Source of the DNA: Terracoccus luteus
Lineage (GTDB): Bacteria; Actinomycetota; Actinomycetes; Actinomycetales; Dermatophilaceae
Direction of reading: 5' to 3'
Assembly: GCF_003635045.1 (NCBI RefSeq)
Contig: NZ_RBXT01000001.1
Location: 1,984,001 to 2,048,000, forward strand
DNA: 64,000 nucleotides
A model generated the notes under the pieces. It had not been told where the DNA came from, did not search any database, and saw nothing but the letters and a program-made list of their open reading frames with translations. Position 1 is the stretch's first letter, and every line of letters begins with the position of its first letter. A program made the position numbers and the translations under genes. This document shows positions 62,122 through 64,000 of the stretch, piece after piece.

Positions 62122-62976
62122 TCAGAGGGCGGCGCGGACCGCGTCCTCAAGGCTGGCCGTCGGGCGACCCACGAGGCGGCTGAGGTCGTGGGTCCCCGTG
62201 AGCAGGCGGCCGTCACGGATGCCGCGGTCGCTGTCGGCGAGCACCGCGGCGTAGCCCTCGGGCAGACCGGCGCCGACGAGGAAGGCCGCGTACTCGTCGG
62301 TGGGGAGGTCGCGGTAGGTGACCTCGCGGCCGGACACGCGCGCCACCGTGGCGGCGTACTCCGCGAGGGTGAACGGCTCGTCGGCGCCGAGCTCGTACAC
62401 CGCACCCTCGTGCCCCGGGCCGGCGAGCACGACCGCCGCGGCGGCGGCGTAGTCGTCGCGGGTGGTGGCGCTGACCCGGCCCTCGCCGGCCGCTCCCACG
62501 ACGGCACCGTGCTCCAGCGTCGTGGCCAGCTGGCCGGTGTAGTTCTCGGTGTACCAGGAGTTGCGCAGCAGCGCATGGGGCAGGCCCGACTCGGCGAGCA
62601 GCTGCTCGGTCTGACGGTGCTCGTCGGCCATGAGGAGGTCGGTGTCGCCGGCCCGGGTGATGCTCGTGTAGGCGACGAAGCCGACGCCGGCACGACGAGC
62701 GGCGTCGATCACGTTGCGGTGCTGAGGGATCCGGCTGCCCACCTCGCTGCCGGAGACGAACAGGAGCCGGTCGACACCGGTGAAGGCGGCGTCGAGCGAG
62801 GCCACGTCGTCGTAGTCGGCGTGGCGCACCTCGACCCCGCGGTCGGCGAGGTCGGACAGTGCCTCCGGGCGCCGGGCTCCGGCGACGACCTCGGAGGCCG
62901 GCACCCCGGAGGCGAGGAGGTGGTCGACGACGAGACGGCCGAGGTGACCGGTGGCGGCGGTGACGAACAGGGTCAT
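62122..62976 (-). CDS. NmrA-type NAD(P)-binding reductase (QorB/Qor2-like)
   Basis: The 284-residue protein has the Rossmann motif VTAATGHLGRLVVDHLL, then AGARRPEAL, VDRLLFVSGSEVGSR and LRNSWYTENY, as in the quinone oxidoreductase QorB. It lacks the short-chain dehydrogenase catalytic Tyr-Lys pair in the usual place, typical of NmrA-like proteins. It is divergent from an HxlR regulator; in Corynebacterium the QorR regulator controls the divergent qor2 in a redox-dependent way. GGAACCCCC precedes ATG 62976. Confidence 0.9.
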   Translation of the reverse strand: MTLFVTAATGHLGRLVVDHLLASGVPASEVVAGARRPEALSDLADRGVEVRHADYDDVASLDAAFTGVDRLLFVSGSEVGSRIPQHRNVIDAARRAGVGFVAYTSITRAGDTDLLMADEHRQTEQLLAESGLPHALLRNSWYTENYTGQLATTLEHGAVVGAAGEGRVSATTRDDYAAAAAVVLAGPGHEGAVYELGADEPFTLAEYAATVARVSGREVTYRDLPTDEYAAFLVGAGLPEGYAAVLADSDRGIRDGRLLTGTHDLSRLVGRPTASLEDAVRAAL

Positions 62977-63056
62977 GGGGGTTCCTTCCGACGGGTCCGG
63001 CGGATGCCGGTCGCTCGCGTCAACGATGCCCGCGCGGCTTGCCTTCCCAGTCGACG

Positions 63057-63078
63057 GTACCCACTTTCGAGTAAGGTA
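63057..63078. promoter_or_regulatory. Candidate HxlR/QorR operator and promoter
   Basis: TACCCACTTTCGAGTAAGGTA is an imperfect palindrome (TACC/GGTA ends, AC/GT inside). It contains TAAGGT (63072-63077), a -10 hexamer six bases before the GTG of the HxlR gene, so binding would repress the regulator's own promoter and could affect the divergent gene. Confidence 0.5.
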
Positions 63079-63083
63079 CTGGC

Positions 63084-63545
63084 GTGAAAGTGAGTGCCCC
63101 CGTCCCCACGACACCCACGACCGCCGGGACCCGCGGCCCGCTGGCGGCCTGGTTCCCCGACGGCGTCTTCGCCTCCGACTGCCCCAGCCGCGTCGTGCTC
63201 GACCACGTCATGAGCAAGTGGGGCACGCTCGTGCTGCTGGCCCTCGCCGACGGCGACGCCCTCCGGTGGACCGAGCTGCGCCGGCGGGCGCAGGGGGTGA
63301 GCGAGAAGATGCTCGCGCAGACGCTGCGCACCCTCGAGGCCGACGGCCTCGTGCACCGCGACGCCAAGCCGGTCGTGCCGCCGCACGTCGAGTACTCGCT
63401 GACGCCCCTGGGCCGGGGCCTGACGGGCCACCTCGTGCCGCTCATGGCCTGGGTGGCCGAGCACGCCCCCGACATCGTCGACCGCGAGGCCGCGGCGCCG
63501 GCTCGGACGACACGTCAGACGTCCGCTCAGACGTTGAGTCGGTAG
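63084..63545 (+). CDS. HxlR-family redox-type transcriptional regulator (QorR-like)
   Basis: The 153-residue protein has the HxlR core CPSRVVLDHVMSKWGTLVLLAL with the family's conserved Cys (C33), LRWTELRRRAQGVSEKMLAQTLRTLEADGLV and VEYSLTPLGRGL. The Cys is the redox sensor in QorR of Corynebacterium, which is released from DNA by oxidants. The start is GTG 63084 in a leaderless arrangement (TAAGGT, six bases). Its 3' end overlaps the convergent NnaR-type gene by 19 bases. The N-terminal ~25 residues are variable. Confidence 0.93.
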   Translation: MKVSAPVPTTPTTAGTRGPLAAWFPDGVFASDCPSRVVLDHVMSKWGTLVLLALADGDALRWTELRRRAQGVSEKMLAQTLRTLEADGLVHRDAKPVVPPHVEYSLTPLGRGLTGHLVPLMAWVAEHAPDIVDREAAAPARTTRQTSAQTLSR

Positions 63546-64000
63546 CCGCGCCGCACGACCGTCTGCACGAGGCGGCGGTCGGGCAGCGCCGCCCGCAGGC
63601 GGCTCATGGCCATGTCGAGGGCGTGCTCGTTCTCGGCGTCGGGCAGCTCGTCGAGCAGTCGCTCGCGGGTGAGCACCGCGCCGGGCTGCGAGATGAGGGC
63701 GGCGAGCATGGCCCGGGCGCCGCGCGGCAGCGCGACGGTCTCGCCCGCGAAGGTGACGTGCGCGCCCTGGACGACGAGCGGGCCCAGCGCGGTCGCCACC
63801 TCGGCCACGCCGTGCGTGGTCAGGTGCTCGACGACCGTGCGCACGAGCGCCCCCATCCGGTACCGCTGCGGCACGACGGGCGTGACGCCGAGGTCGACGA
63901 GCGGCGCCGCCGTGACAGGCCCGACGGCCGCTGCGGGGACACCACAGCGCAGCGCCTCGACGAGCACGCCGTCCATGCCGAGCTGGGCCGCCGCCGAGAC
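63527..64000 (-). CDS. nnaR: HemD-winged-helix regulator of nitrate assimilation (NnaR-like), 3' part
   Basis: The visible 157 residues run out of the window at 64000 without a start. The first ~50 (ALRCGVPAAAVGPVTAAPLVDLGVTPVVPQR) are the end of a uroporphyrinogen-III synthase (HemD) domain. The rest is an OmpR-type winged helix (LPRGARAMLAALISQPGAVLTRERLLDELPD, then HALDMAMSRLRAALPDRRLVQTVVRRGYRL). This fusion is that of NnaR of Streptomyces and Mycobacterium, which regulates narK, nasA and nirBD. Here it lies near exactly such an operon. Confidence 0.88.
   Translation of the reverse strand, partial: VSAAAQLGMDGVLVEALRCGVPAAAVGPVTAAPLVDLGVTPVVPQRYRMGALVRTVVEHLTTHGVAEVATALGPLVVQGAHVTFAGETVALPRGARAMLAALISQPGAVLTRERLLDELPDAENEHALDMAMSRLRAALPDRRLVQTVVRRGYRLNV

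Overview
The window is chromosomal DNA of very high G+C content from an actinobacterium. GTG starts are common, stop/start overlaps (ATGA/GTGA) are tight, and there are mycothiol (mca), WhiB, His-tailed GroEL1 and CIRCE/HrcA features. Gene order resembles two conserved actinobacterial blocks known from Mycobacterium. One is sigD-whiB3-groEL1-groES-rimI-tsaB-tsaE-alr. The other is metB-greA-DUF4307-mca-uppS-hemolysin III-coaA-phoH2. Protein style and the overrepresented GGATGCCGG word suggest a Micrococcales/Intrasporangiaceae-type organism, but this is inference. No rRNA, tRNA, CRISPR, prophage or insertion sequence was seen.

Layout. 0-5.7 kb: the 3' end of a metallophosphoesterase gene, an ECF sigma factor with its putative anti-sigma partner, a divergent WhiB regulator, and groES-groEL under two CIRCE operators. 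5.7-12.2 kb: a block that sits where tsaD is normally found. It holds a THUMP-like methyltransferase, a SRPBCC protein, nucleoside hydrolase plus an atypical PfkB kinase, a spore-photoproduct-lyase-like radical SAM protein and a GH3 lipoprotein. 12.2-20.2 kb: a minus-strand run of housekeeping genes (rimI, tsaB, tsaE, alpha/beta hydrolase, alr, NAD(P)HX repair enzyme, acpS, glmS). 20.3-31 kb: coaA, a nine-unit ~52-bp repeat array, a lytic transglycosylase, PIN-PhoH with a small upstream ORF, a Z-isoprenyl transferase, hemolysin III/TrhA, mca, greA, a decayed DUF559-type gene bracketed by inverted 33-bp repeats, and metB. 31-34.1 kb: a two-component system with two small secreted proteins. 34.3-43.3 kb: an FAD-oxidoreductase/TTC38 fusion, a polar amino-acid (cystine-type) ABC importer, tandem GNAT, a P-loop kinase and a Tat-exported esterase. 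43.4-48.4 kb: ROK regulator, msrA, SRPBCC, GNAT and an M13 peptidase. 48.4-52.7 kb: a Lia/PspC-like envelope-stress module. 53.8-62.1 kb: a complete nitrate assimilation operon (narK, nitrate reductase, FAD/[2Fe-2S] reductase, nirB, nirD). 62.1-64 kb: a divergent NmrA-type reductase and HxlR regulator pair, then the 3' part of a HemD-winged-helix regulator of the NnaR type, cut by the window end.

How the genes work together. The nitrate genes form one coupled operon behind a promoter with a GlnR-like box. NnaR-type regulators control such operons in Streptomyces and Mycobacterium. The HxlR/NmrA pair looks like the QorR/Qor2 redox module. The groES operator pair gives classic HrcA heat-shock control. 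About sixteen genes show a -10-like hexamer 5-7 bases before the start codon with no Shine-Dalgarno sequence, so leaderless transcription seems widespread. Non-coding structure worth attention lies mainly between convergent genes (repeat families at 21.3-21.7 and 29.1-29.8 kb) and in the phoH leader.
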